In this document: positions 41,298 to 48,949 of the stretch, in pieces
Layout: each line of letters opens with the position of its first letter
Position numbering within the stretch: position 1 is the stretch's first letter
Assembly (NCBI GenBank): GCA_900290365.1
Contig: OMOE01000129.1
Coordinates: forward strand, 1-48,949
Direction of reading: 5' to 3'
Length of the DNA stretch: 48,949 bases
Source of the DNA: Syntrophobacter sp. SbD1
Lineage (GTDB): Bacteria > Desulfobacterota > Syntrophobacteria > Syntrophobacterales > Syntrophobacteraceae
Translations under genes and position numbers: made by a program
The notes under the pieces: generated by a model
The model's input: the letters and a program-made list of their open reading frames with translations, nothing else
The model's database searches: none
Told to the model about the DNA's origin: nothing

Positions 41298-41495
41298 GGG
41301 ATCCCCCTTTCTTTAGATCCTGATCGCAATGACCAGGAGATTAAAGTGAAAATCACACGTTCGTTCACAATGATTGCGAGTTGGTGAGATCCGAAGGAGC
41401 GTGATTTATGAATAGGTACTCAGCCTACAGAAGATTACTTGGTTTGAAATGCAGGAGTTCGCTTGTCGATTCATAGGTGCAATAATCGACAATAA

Positions 41496-41539
41496 CTGTC
41501 AATTCATTTAAATTGATGGCTATTATAAACTAATATTTA
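41496..41539 (-). promoter_or_regulatory. Predicted LysR-type operator and promoter of the membrane protein gene
   Basis: CTGTCAATT at 41496 (TTGACA on the coding strand), then ATAAACTAATATTTA at 41525-41539, 29 bp apart as at the pps promoters. The intervening AATTGATGGCTAT resembles the ppsA2 site. The right half-site is TTTA instead of TTAT, still fitting T-N11-A. It lies 200 bp from the start codon. Confidence 0.6.
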
Positions 41540-41956
41540 AAGTTATGATTGTTAGAAGTTTTGGTTATAGTAGCGACGCAACATGGGCAGTTACAAGGGG
41601 AAAACCTGTCATTCCGGCGATTGACAACCCGGCCGCAACCCAATGGGTCCAGCGTGGGGCCCCTGTCAATCTTGATGTCGGAATCCAGTATCTTTGGTTT
41701 TCATTGTAAAATCAATAGTTAAAGACACTGGACCCCGGCCTGCGCCGGGGTGACGAGACTCTCTACCCGAGATCCAGTAAATTCAACAACTTAAGCGCTT
41801 ATTTGAGCGCCCATGGGGTTTATCCCATGACGGAGTTGAAGAAAGGGACGGTGCCTGAAAACGGAAAGAACCAGAAATAATTCTATTACAGCACTTGGTT
41901 TAAGTTAACGAAAGAACAGCTATATTCCGATGTTATGGTAAGAGGTGGTATTTCAC
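41540..41956. other. Intergenic region with repeats
   Basis: No gene seen. It contains the strong palindrome CCCCGGC-CTGC-GCCGGGG (41733-41750) within a repeat-like phrase about 41610-41760, and a relative of the gcgcttat...gggtttatccc repeat family (41796-41826). Confidence 0.6.
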
Positions 41957-43153
41957 ATGGACGATACTGAACAAACAATCATTCGACAGCTCGAATCAGG
42001 CTACGCACTGCCGCCTTTGTCGGCGCTCGCGGTCAAGCTCCTGGAGCTTGCATCCGATGAGGAAGCCACTGTCGAACAGATGGTCATGCTGATCGAAAAA
42101 GACCCATCGCTGACCGTACGCCTCTTAAATCTTGCAAACAGCTCTTTCTTTGGGGCCGGCCGTCCCGCAGCCACATTGTCCCATGCCGTTATGAGGCTTG
42201 GCGGCAACCAGATAAAACTAATGGCCCTGTCTATTTCGCTTCGGGGGGCTTTCCCCATGGGCAGGGTCGAGCGGTTCGACTATGAAATGTTCTGGCGCGT
42301 CTCCCTTTACCGCGGATTGATCGCCAAAGCGCTCGCCCAGCGTTCCGGAGCCGTTAACCCCGAAGAGGCTTTCCTGAGCGCGATGACCCTGGAAATCGGA
42401 CTGCCCATTCTCTTCGATCTGTTCATCAAGGGACGGCCTGCCCGGTTCGAACTTGACATGGAGCCACTCGGGAAACTACTGGCAAACGAGAGGGCCGCCT
42501 ATGGTCTCGATCACCGGCAGGTTGGCGCGGCAGCATTGAGGTTCTGGAAGTTTCCCGATCACATCGTTGAGTGCCAGCGACTCTATGGCGAGGCGGCACG
42601 AGTCCCCGGCGTTTCGGTCCTGTGCGCCCTGTGCGATCTGGCAAGACTTTTTTCGAAGATCCTTCTCAAGTCGCCGGGAGCGTTTCATCTCTTTTATGCG
42701 GAGGCAGGGAGAATCCTCCATCTCAGCCATGAAGACATTCATGAAATCGTAATCGAAACATTCGCCGAGGTTGAGGCCATCGCCCTGGGCCTGAAGCTGG
42801 AGATAGACAAAGACAAAGACCTCATGGAGGTCATGGAAAAAGCCAACCGTGCATTGGTGCGGATTTCACAGAAGATTTCTCAATTCTCGGAAGAAAAGTT
42901 TCATGAAGAGCTGCCTTCTTTTGCGTCCATAGACCAGAAGGCAAAAATGGTGACCGACACTCTCCAGGCGGTTGCGCACGAGATACGAAATCCCCTTATG
43001 GCTGTAGGCGGCTTCGCCAGGAGATTGGCCATTTCCCTGGATCCCTTGTCGCAACCTGGCAAGTATGCCAAGGTAATTCTGGAGGAGGCGCTCAGACTGG
43101 AAGAAACCCTGGCCAAAATGCCCGCCGAATCGTCACAGCACGGATTCAACTGA
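41957..43153 (+). CDS. HDOD-domain protein with an isolated HisKA-like domain
   Basis: 398 residues from the ATG at 41957 (AGAGGTGG upstream; a GTG at 41945 is also in frame). The HDOD domain (about 15-210) has YALPPLSALAVKLLELASD, IEKDPSLTVRLLNLANSSFF and AVMRLGGNQIKLMAL. A helical linker follows, then near the end a histidine-kinase phosphoacceptor-like segment, AVAHEIRNPLMAVGGFARRL, with His at about 341. No HATPase domain follows: the protein ends 57 residues later and the next 250 bp do not encode one. It could be phosphorylated by another kinase or serve as a dimerisation module. HDOD proteins usually act in signalling. It is monocistronic. Confidence 0.88.
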   Translation: MDDTEQTIIRQLESGYALPPLSALAVKLLELASDEEATVEQMVMLIEKDPSLTVRLLNLANSSFFGAGRPAATLSHAVMRLGGNQIKLMALSISLRGAFPMGRVERFDYEMFWRVSLYRGLIAKALAQRSGAVNPEEAFLSAMTLEIGLPILFDLFIKGRPARFELDMEPLGKLLANERAAYGLDHRQVGAAALRFWKFPDHIVECQRLYGEAARVPGVSVLCALCDLARLFSKILLKSPGAFHLFYAEAGRILHLSHEDIHEIVIETFAEVEAIALGLKLEIDKDKDLMEVMEKANRALVRISQKISQFSEEKFHEELPSFASIDQKAKMVTDTLQAVAHEIRNPLMAVGGFARRLAISLDPLSQPGKYAKVILEEALRLEETLAKMPAESSQHGFN

Positions 43154-43422
43154 TCAAGGTGCACAAAACGCTCTACATGTAGAATTTTCTATACCTACCC
43201 GGACAACCCCTGGTAATATCTGCAATTATTTAGTGCTGAATTCAATCTTAGGTAGCGCTTTCTATGCGCAGTCGATCCACTTGCAGGACACTTCTTCTGC
43301 GTCAAAAGGCGTGCAGGATGTTATGCCACGCCATTTGCAAGCGTATTAACCAACCGGAATCCATGGCAGGGTAATTGCTAAATCTGGAACGAGCAGGAAC
43401 TCGGTGAATAGGAGAAATCGTG
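43154..43422. other. Intergenic gap before the beta-oxidation genes
   Basis: Nothing recognised apart from the AGGAG ribosome binding site at the right edge. The LysR-type layout found elsewhere is not evident here. Confidence 0.5.
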
Positions 43423-44295
43423 ATGAGTGTACAAAAAATAATGGTCGTCGGGTCTGGATTGATGGGCAGCGGGATCGCTCAGGTCTGTGCACAGGCCGGT
43501 ATTGAAGTCCTGCTGACCGATGCTTGCGAAGAAGCGCTTGATAAAGCGGTGCAAAACATTGCCTGGTCGGTGGGGAAGCTGATTGAAAAGGGCAAGCTGT
43601 CCGGGGACGCTGAAACGATTGTGAAGCGGATCAGGGTAGTAAAAGGATTCGAGAGCGCCCGGGGAATCGACCTTGCCATCGAGGCTGTTTTCGAAAAGAT
43701 CGAAGTAAAGCAGGAAATTTTCAAAATACTGGATGAGACCTGCGGAAGTGATACCTTGATCGCGAGCAACACTTCCGCGATCCCCATCACGGAACTGGCG
43801 TCCGTAACCCGTAATCCGGAACGGGTGCTTGGCATTCATTTCTTTAGCCCGGTGCCGATGATGCAGGCAGTCGAAGTAATCCGGGGAATTTGCACCAGCG
43901 ATGAAACAATGAGCAAGGCCAGGGCGTTCGTTGTTCAGATCGGAAAAGAACCGATCATGGTCAACCGCGACGTCGCCGGATTCGTAATCAACCGGATAAA
44001 TTTCCCGGCTGCGATCGAAGCCATGAGGCTGGTGGAAGAGGGTGTTGCAACCGTAGAAGATATCGATAAGGGGCTTCGTCTGGGCTCCGGCAGGAAGATG
44101 GGCATTTTCGAAACGGGCGACATGGTGGGACTGGATGTAACGTACGGGGCACTCATGGCGACGTATAAGGAAACAGGCGATCCGCGCTTCTACCCGCCCC
44201 TTTTGCTTCGAAGGAAGGTCAAAGCCGGCCACCTGGGCCGCAAAACCGGCAAAGGCTGGTACGAATATAACGAAGACGGCACTAAGAAGGTTTAG
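43423..44295 (+). CDS. 3-hydroxyacyl-CoA dehydrogenase
   Basis: 290 residues from the ATG at 43423 (a GTG directly before it could also be used; AGGAG lies upstream). The NAD-binding motif is VVGSGLMGSGIAQVCAQAG. The catalytic region has ASNTSAIPITELAS and GIHFFSPVPMM (active-site His), followed by VNRDVAGFVINRI. It oxidises L-3-hydroxyacyl-CoA to 3-ketoacyl-CoA. It is 2 bp from the acyl-CoA dehydrogenase gene and starts a plus-strand set with thiolase and enoyl-CoA hydratase. In an anaerobic phenol degrader this set could act on ring-cleavage products or on fatty acids; the chain length is not deducible. Confidence 0.93.
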   Translation: MSVQKIMVVGSGLMGSGIAQVCAQAGIEVLLTDACEEALDKAVQNIAWSVGKLIEKGKLSGDAETIVKRIRVVKGFESARGIDLAIEAVFEKIEVKQEIFKILDETCGSDTLIASNTSAIPITELASVTRNPERVLGIHFFSPVPMMQAVEVIRGICTSDETMSKARAFVVQIGKEPIMVNRDVAGFVINRINFPAAIEAMRLVEEGVATVEDIDKGLRLGSGRKMGIFETGDMVGLDVTYGALMATYKETGDPRFYPPLLLRRKVKAGHLGRKTGKGWYEYNEDGTKKV

Positions 44296-44297
44296 CC

Positions 44298-46085
44298 ATG
44301 TCGCACTATAAGGTAAATGAAAAGGATATTTTCTTCATTCTGAAGGAACAGCTCGGCTACGGGCAACTTTGCCGGTTCCAACGGTACAGCGAACTCGATG
44401 AAGCAACACTGGACATGCTGGTGAAGGAGGCCGTCAAGTTTGCAAAGACGGAGATTGCCCCCCTCCAGGAAATCGGTGAAAAATGGGGCGCAGTTTATGA
44501 AAACGGACAGGTCCGGTGTCCCCCCGAGTTCAAAAAAGCATTCGAGTTATACGCTGAAAACGGCTGGTTGGCGGCGGTGCGGGACCTCGAATACGGGGGA
44601 CAGGGCTTTCCCCAAATGATGCGCATCGTCATAAACGACCTGATGTACGGCGCCTGCCAGTCTTTCAACATGGCTCCAAGCCTCACCCACGGCGCCGCTC
44701 ATCTTATCGAAAGCTTCGGGACCGAGGAACTAAAAAGCTTATATGTCCGAAACATGTTTGCTGGAAAGTGGTCAGGCACCATGGTGCTGACCGAACCTGG
44801 CGCCGGGTCGAACCTGGGGGGGATCAAAACCGCCGCTTACAGGGAAGGAGACCATTTCAAAATAAAAGGCACGAAGATCTTCATTTCCTGGGGCGACCAC
44901 GATTTGACCGAAAACATCGTTCACCTCGTTCTGGCCAGGATCGATGGCGCGCCCGAGGGAGTCAGGGGGATATCACTCTTCGTGGTCCCCAAGGTCCGGG
45001 TCCTTGCCGACGGGTCTCCTGGAGTAGCCAACGATGTGCTTTGCGGTGGCATTGAGACAAAACTTGGTTTGCATGCATCTCCCACCTGCCAACTCATCTT
45101 CGGTGAAAACGACGGCTGTGAAGGCTGGCTTTGCGGCCAGGAAAACAAAGGCCTGACGTACATGTTCCAGATGATGAACTCTGCCCGCATAAACACGGGC
45201 GTGAGCGCAATGACGCTGGCCGGGACCGCCTATCAGAACGCCCTCGCCTACACCAGGGAGCGCGTCCAGGGGGCAGGCCTGTCCGGGAAAAAATCCGGCT
45301 CCGTCCCTATCATCGAACATCCCGATGTGCGGCGGATGCTTCTGTGGATGAAGGCCATGGTGGACGGCATGCGATCCATGATTTACACCGGGGCTTACTG
45401 GTCGGACCTCGCGGGGGAGCTTCCGGAAGGCAGCGAAAAAGCTCATTATCAAAATCTGGTCGATTTCATGACCCCGATTATCAAGGCATATTGCTCGGAT
45501 ATGGGTTTCCGGGTATGCGAAACGGCCATCCAGTGCCTTGGGGGTTATGGCTATTGCAGGGACTATCCCCTGGAACAGTATCTCAGGGACTCGAAAATAA
45601 TGTCGCTCTATGAGGGAACAAACGGAATCCAGTCCATGGACCTTATGGGGCGCAAGATGACGGTAAATGACGGCGCTGCTTTTCGCGAGTTCCGGGCGGA
45701 GATCGAGGAATTCTGCTCTGACAACCGCACCCACCCGGGGCTCGGAGACAAGGTCCGCGCAGTGGCCGGGGTCGCCGGCCGCCTGTGGGAAGCTACCGGG
45801 GAATTGAATAAAAGGTTGGCCGGTGATCCTTTGCACTGGGCATCATACACTTATCCGGCGCTCCTGGCCTTTGGCGAGGTGACCATGGCATGGAGGCTTC
45901 TCGATATGGCGCGTATTGCCTGGGAGCCCGCCCAAAAACAGGGAGAGGGATTTGATTTTTACCGGGGGAAAGTCTTCCAGGCTACCTATTTCGTAGACAT
46001 GACGCTGCCCCATACTCTTGCGACCATCGAGTCGTGCCTCAGGCATGGGCGGGAAGTCCTGGAGATGCCGGAAAACGCTTTTTAA
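44298..46085 (+). CDS. Acyl-CoA dehydrogenase (long, about 600-residue type)
   Basis: 595 residues, longer than standard acyl-CoA dehydrogenases (about 380), with an extra C-terminal helical domain as in the DmdC/FadE-like group. Landmarks: VLTEPGAGSNLGGIKTAA (FAD/substrate loop), KIKGTKIFISWGDHD, NSARINTGVSAMTLAGTAYQ, CLGGYGYCRDYPLEQYLRD, and catalytic Glu in SLYEGTNGIQ. It introduces a 2,3-double bond into acyl-CoA, passing electrons to ETF. It is 2 bp after the hydroxyacyl-CoA dehydrogenase and 24 bp before the thiolase, so one operon is very likely. The substrate is unknown. Confidence 0.92.
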   Translation: MSHYKVNEKDIFFILKEQLGYGQLCRFQRYSELDEATLDMLVKEAVKFAKTEIAPLQEIGEKWGAVYENGQVRCPPEFKKAFELYAENGWLAAVRDLEYGGQGFPQMMRIVINDLMYGACQSFNMAPSLTHGAAHLIESFGTEELKSLYVRNMFAGKWSGTMVLTEPGAGSNLGGIKTAAYREGDHFKIKGTKIFISWGDHDLTENIVHLVLARIDGAPEGVRGISLFVVPKVRVLADGSPGVANDVLCGGIETKLGLHASPTCQLIFGENDGCEGWLCGQENKGLTYMFQMMNSARINTGVSAMTLAGTAYQNALAYTRERVQGAGLSGKKSGSVPIIEHPDVRRMLLWMKAMVDGMRSMIYTGAYWSDLAGELPEGSEKAHYQNLVDFMTPIIKAYCSDMGFRVCETAIQCLGGYGYCRDYPLEQYLRDSKIMSLYEGTNGIQSMDLMGRKMTVNDGAAFREFRAEIEEFCSDNRTHPGLGDKVRAVAGVAGRLWEATGELNKRLAGDPLHWASYTYPALLAFGEVTMAWRLLDMARIAWEPAQKQGEGFDFYRGKVFQATYFVDMTLPHTLATIESCLRHGREVLEMPENAF

Positions 46086-46109
46086 CCGCTTTTTCAAAGA
46101 AAACTAAAT

Positions 46110-47306
46110 ATGGCAAGAGATCTCAAAGAGGTTGTCGTTATCGACGCGGTTCGAACCGCCTTCGGCAAGGCCGGTGAAAAAGGGATGTTCTGGAAAACTC
46201 GCGCCGAGGATCTGTGTACTCCCCTTCTCAAGGTCCTTATCAACCGAAACCCGCCTGTAGTTCCCGCCATGGTCGAAGATGTAATCTGGGGCGTAACCAA
46301 CCAGATCAAGGAACAGGGCGGCACCCTGGGGCGGATGCTCTCGATGCTGGCGGACTGGGGTTGGGAAGTTCCGGGCTGTTCCGTTGACCGGATGTGCGCC
46401 GGCGGGCTGACTGCAATCAACTTCGGCATCAACTACATTGCCTCGGGGCTTGCCGATTGCATCATTTCAGGCGGGGTGGAACACATGGGGCATCTTCCGA
46501 TGGGATTTATGCGGGACTTGCACCCGCGTTCGGAAGAGGTGATGGGCGATGCGTCGGCTTTTAGCATGGGAATGACAGCCGAAAATATTCATGACCGCTT
46601 TCCCGGTCTTACCAGGGCAATGGCGGATGCCTATGCCGTTGCATGTCAGAATAAGGCTGATCTGGCATTCAAAGCAGGCAAGATGAAGGAGATGATAATT
46701 CCCATTGAAGTTGAGCTTCCGGACGGCTCGCGTATAACGGCCGACAAAGACCAGCAACCCAGGCCGGGAACCACCATGGAAGCAATGGCATCCCTGAAGA
46801 CGCCATTCAGAGAAAATGGCCGTGTAAGCGCAGGGAACGCTTCAGGGCTAAACGACGGCGCCGCCGCGGTACTGCTCATGAGCCGGGACAAAGCCCTGGA
46901 ACTTGGGCTGGCCCCTAAAATGAGATGGGTGGTCTCGGCCGTTTCCGGAGTCGATCCCAGGATTATGGGAACCGCCCCGGTCCCGGCAATTAAAAAGGCA
47001 CTGGCAAAGGCCGACTTGAGTATGGAAGATATTGATATCATTGAACTAAACGAAGCCTTTGCCGTCCAGGTCCTGCACAACCTGGTCAGTCTCGGGCTTC
47101 GGCCCGATGACCCCCGCGTCAACATCTGGGGTGGGTCGATCGCCTATGGGCACCCGCTGGCCGCGTCGGGGCCACGCCTCGTGGCTTTCATGCTTGGACT
47201 GTTCAAGGAAAACCCCGGGGCACGCTATGGACTGACCGCCATGTGTGTCGGGCGAGGCCAGGGTTACGCGATTATTTGGGAAAACATGAATGGAATAAAA
47301 AGATAG
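46110..47306 (+). CDS. Acetyl-CoA acyltransferase (thiolase)
   Basis: 398 residues. The nucleophilic Cys96 is in SVDRMCAGGLTAINFG, the loop NASGLNDGAAAVLLMS and ELNEAFAVQ are standard, the catalytic His is in WGGSIAYGHPLAASG, and the second Cys lies in MCVGRGQGYA, where Arg replaces the more usual Gly or Leu of CIGGGQG. It cleaves 3-ketoacyl-CoA with CoA. It belongs to the same operon as the two upstream genes. A purine-poor spacer with no strong ribosome binding site precedes the ATG; translation may depend on coupling. Confidence 0.93.
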   Translation: MARDLKEVVVIDAVRTAFGKAGEKGMFWKTRAEDLCTPLLKVLINRNPPVVPAMVEDVIWGVTNQIKEQGGTLGRMLSMLADWGWEVPGCSVDRMCAGGLTAINFGINYIASGLADCIISGGVEHMGHLPMGFMRDLHPRSEEVMGDASAFSMGMTAENIHDRFPGLTRAMADAYAVACQNKADLAFKAGKMKEMIIPIEVELPDGSRITADKDQQPRPGTTMEAMASLKTPFRENGRVSAGNASGLNDGAAAVLLMSRDKALELGLAPKMRWVVSAVSGVDPRIMGTAPVPAIKKALAKADLSMEDIDIIELNEAFAVQVLHNLVSLGLRPDDPRVNIWGGSIAYGHPLAASGPRLVAFMLGLFKENPGARYGLTAMCVGRGQGYAIIWENMNGIKR

Positions 47307-47372
47307 ATTCTTAAAAGCGCGGGGGAATGTTTTCTCACTATAGAGATACCCCGCACCCCCCGGGATTTCGAC

Positions 47373-47438
47373 CGCTCGGCGTTGGCGGTGACTGCCCCGC
47401 GCTTCGCGGGGCGCCGCCGCCAGCGCCATAACGAGCCG
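47373..47438. repeat. Large GC-rich hairpin between thiolase and hydratase genes
   Basis: Nested inverted repeats. The inner stem GCCCCGCG-CTT-CGCGGGGC (47394-47412) is perfect. The outer arms gctcggcgttggcgg and ccgccagcgccataacgagc pair with a small bulge. No T-run follows, so it is more likely a repeat element or mRNA processing structure than an intrinsic terminator. Confidence 0.6.
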
Positions 47439-47505
47439 CGTAGCGGTGAAGGGGGTGTGGGGGGCGCAGCTCCCCACGCTTTGAAGGTTATGAGGGAGAG
47501 TTGAG

Positions 47506-48273
47506 ATGACCCAAAACATAATTTTTGAACAACAAGGGCATATTGCAACCATTATCATAGACCATCCTCCGGCCAATACCTGGGACCTGGCTACCGTGAC
47601 GGAGTTCGGGCAGGCTTTGGACCGTGTGGAGGCTGATAACGAGGTTCGTGTGGTGATCGTTACCGGAGCGGGAGAGAAGGTTTTCTCCGGCGGGTTCGAT
47701 GTAAAGGATGCCGCCAACGTCGCTGCAATCACCCCCATGGCGCGAGAGCTGTGGAGACGAATCGATCTTTTTGAAAAACCGGTAGTTGCCTCCATCAACG
47801 GTTTCGCATTGGGCGGAGGGCTCGAACTGGCAATGGCGTGTCATTTTAGGATTATGGCCGATGATCCCAAGGCCAGGGTAGGACTAACCGAACTAAACCT
47901 CGGAATCATTCCAGGGTGGGGTGGGACACAGCGTCTGACTCGATTGGTGGGAAGATCGAAGGCCCTCGACATGATTCTTTTCAGCAGGAGACTTTCGGCG
48001 GCAGAGGCCCTTGAGGCCGGTTTGGTCAACAGGTTATCGGCCCCCGGCACTTTAAGGCAAGACGCTCTCGACTTTGCCGGTGAGTTGGCCCAACGGCCTC
48101 CAATCGCTGTTCGCTGGGTACTCAAGGCGATGGCGGCTGGACTCTACGAAGGGTTGGATGAAGGCTTGAAGGTGGAAGCCGAGGGCAGTTCGGTAGTCCG
48201 CCAAACCCGTGACCGTGAAGAAGGGTTTGCCGCTTTCCTGGAAAAGCGTAAGCCGGTCTTCGAAGGGAAATGA
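47506..48273 (+). CDS. Enoyl-CoA hydratase/isomerase
   Basis: 255 residues of the crotonase family. The oxyanion-hole segments are FSGGFDVKD and NGFALGGGLELAMACHF, with one catalytic Glu in GGGLEL; the second is in LTELNLGIIPGWGGTQRL. Both Glu residues are present, which supports hydratase activity rather than a divergent crotonase role. The ending FAAFLEKRKPVFEGK is typical. A GAGGGAGAG site precedes the ATG. It is 199 bp after the thiolase, with the large hairpin between, so expression may be partly separate. It would complete the beta-oxidation set. Confidence 0.92.
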   Translation: MTQNIIFEQQGHIATIIIDHPPANTWDLATVTEFGQALDRVEADNEVRVVIVTGAGEKVFSGGFDVKDAANVAAITPMARELWRRIDLFEKPVVASINGFALGGGLELAMACHFRIMADDPKARVGLTELNLGIIPGWGGTQRLTRLVGRSKALDMILFSRRLSAAEALEAGLVNRLSAPGTLRQDALDFAGELAQRPPIAVRWVLKAMAAGLYEGLDEGLKVEAEGSSVVRQTRDREEGFAAFLEKRKPVFEGK

Positions 48274-48676
48274 GCGATCTTCTCAAGAGCGCCTTTAGGC
48301 GGAATAGGAGCTTTTAGACATGGCAAGTAATTAACTACTCTTGTATAAGGTATTCACAACCCATAAGTTTCCCATTTGATGCAGAATGCAGCTATTCGAT
48401 CTCCCACTGTAAATTTTTGATGCGCTCTCAGACGTTGATAATCTTTCTCGATGAAAACGGCTCTACGAGATCCCCAAGACCAGGCTGGTAAATTCTTCAA
48501 GCGAGTTTTGCGCGAGCAGTGCCGCAAGGGCGAACAGGTGCAGAGCGGTTAATACGAAATAAATGGCCTTAAGGCAACAGCATTGACCTTGACTGTCCGC
48601 CGTTTCCGCACTCCATCCGAGGAGGATGATTTCCCCGGTGAATATGGATGGAAATCAGAACCGCACAGGAGGAAAC
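48274..48676. other. Intergenic region before the ABC solute-binding protein
   Basis: No gene or clear promoter recognised. A strong AGGAGG at its right end sets the start of the next gene. Confidence 0.5.
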
Positions 48677-48949
48677 ATGAGAGTAGCTGCAAACAGGATT
48701 CCCTTTTTGGTGGTGTCGGCCGTATTCTGTGTCATTTTCTCGGCAGTTCAACCTGTTTTTGCCGCCGAGCCGATCAATATCGGAGTGATTGGCTTTCAAT
48801 CACCCGCGCCGGGCAAGTCCCTGTTTGACGCCGCGAATCTCGCGGCGGAGGAGATCAATGCAAAGGGGGGCATCGACGGCCGCCCGATCAAACTGTTCGA
48901 GTATGATAACCACGGCAAGTCGGCCGATGCCGTTGAAGCCTTTCAACGA
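48677..48949 (+). CDS. Branched-chain amino acid-type ABC substrate-binding protein (5' part only)
   Basis: The visible 91 codons start at an ATG placed 6 bp after AGGAGG. A signal peptide (FLVVSAVFCVIFSAVQPVFA, cleavage about residue 29) is followed by EPINIGVIGFQSPAPGKSLF and then AEEINAKGGIDGRPIKLFEYD, the standard opening of LivK/Peripla_BP_6 proteins. The gene runs off the window. Such proteins in aromatic degraders often bind aromatic acids rather than amino acids, so an aromatic-acid uptake system is possible but unproven. Confidence 0.9.
   Translation, partial: MRVAANRIPFLVVSAVFCVIFSAVQPVFAAEPINIGVIGFQSPAPGKSLFDAANLAAEEINAKGGIDGRPIKLFEYDNHGKSADAVEAFQR

Noticed and set aside
43378..44232. 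A 284-codon minus-strand frame opposite the hydroxyacyl-CoA dehydrogenase
   Set aside because: Its His/Arg/Pro-rich composition is that of an antisense shadow. The plus strand encodes a complete, motif-bearing enzyme.
44973..45836. A 287-codon minus-strand frame opposite the acyl-CoA dehydrogenase
   Set aside because: Antisense shadow of a conserved gene; no ribosome binding site and no recognisable domain.
1..48949. tRNA, rRNA or riboswitch genes
   Set aside because: I looked for cloverleaf ends, conserved rRNA stretches and common riboswitch cores in the gaps and saw none. A covariance-model scan would be needed to exclude small RNAs.

Overview
The window reads as a chromosomal piece of an anaerobic, aromatic-degrading Desulfobacterota (deltaproteobacterial) organism, most like Syntrophorhabdus-type phenol degraders. 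This rests on a near-complete anaerobic phenol to 4-hydroxybenzoate gene set, UbiD/UbiX-type carboxylation, beta-oxidation genes, sigma-54 two-component systems, a KaiBC module, a probable selenoprotein and a MetF fused to a MetV-like domain. No phylogenetic marker gene is present, so the placement is inference.

Layout. (1) 1-5711, minus strand: KaiC, KaiB, a PAS histidine kinase and a sigma-54 response regulator (cut by the window edge), with a decayed second kaiB. (2) 5712-12813: a patchy region with an SDR oxidoreductase, an inserted Uma2-type gene between 41-bp direct repeats, a MetF/MetV-like fusion, a DUF5615/DUF433 toxin-antitoxin pair, an archaemetzincin, and many dispersed repeats and gene remnants. 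(3) 12867-18402, minus strand: a five-gene run of STAS membrane protein, TauE permease, double UspA, histidine kinase with c-type haem motifs, and sigma-54 regulator; an EF-hand protein diverges from it. (4) 19041-20892: a MoeB/ThiF-like protein with an in-frame TGA at the catalytic cysteine position followed by a SECIS-like hairpin, and a NUDIX hydrolase. (5) 21347-36621, minus strand: the phenol cluster. (6) 36813-41297: LysR regulator, a toxin-antitoxin pair with a nonsense-mutated toxin, a repeat-bounded island with a DUF4034 protein, and a multi-pass membrane protein. (7) 41957-48949, plus strand: HDOD protein, then hydroxyacyl-CoA dehydrogenase, acyl-CoA dehydrogenase, thiolase, enoyl-CoA hydratase and the start of an ABC solute-binding protein.

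How the genes work together. Phenylphosphate synthase (PpsA, PpsB and the CBS protein PpsC; PpsA and PpsB each present twice) would turn phenol and ATP into phenylphosphate. Two nearly identical UbiD-family proteins, using prenylated FMN from the UbiX-like enzyme, would carboxylate it to 4-hydroxybenzoate, helped by a HAD-family protein and an LpdD-like small protein. The AMP-forming ligase would make the CoA thioester. The plus-strand beta-oxidation genes fit the later steps or other acyl-CoAs.

The most useful new observation is a shared promoter layout. Four sites have TGTCAA (TTGACA on the coding strand) and, exactly 29 bp from the start of the TGTCAATT block, an ATAA-N7-TT(A/T)(T/A) palindrome of the LysR T-N11-A type. 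They lie upstream of ppsB2 (shared with the LysR gene), ppsA2, ppsA1 and the unknown membrane protein at 40161-41297, which ties that protein to the phenol regulon.
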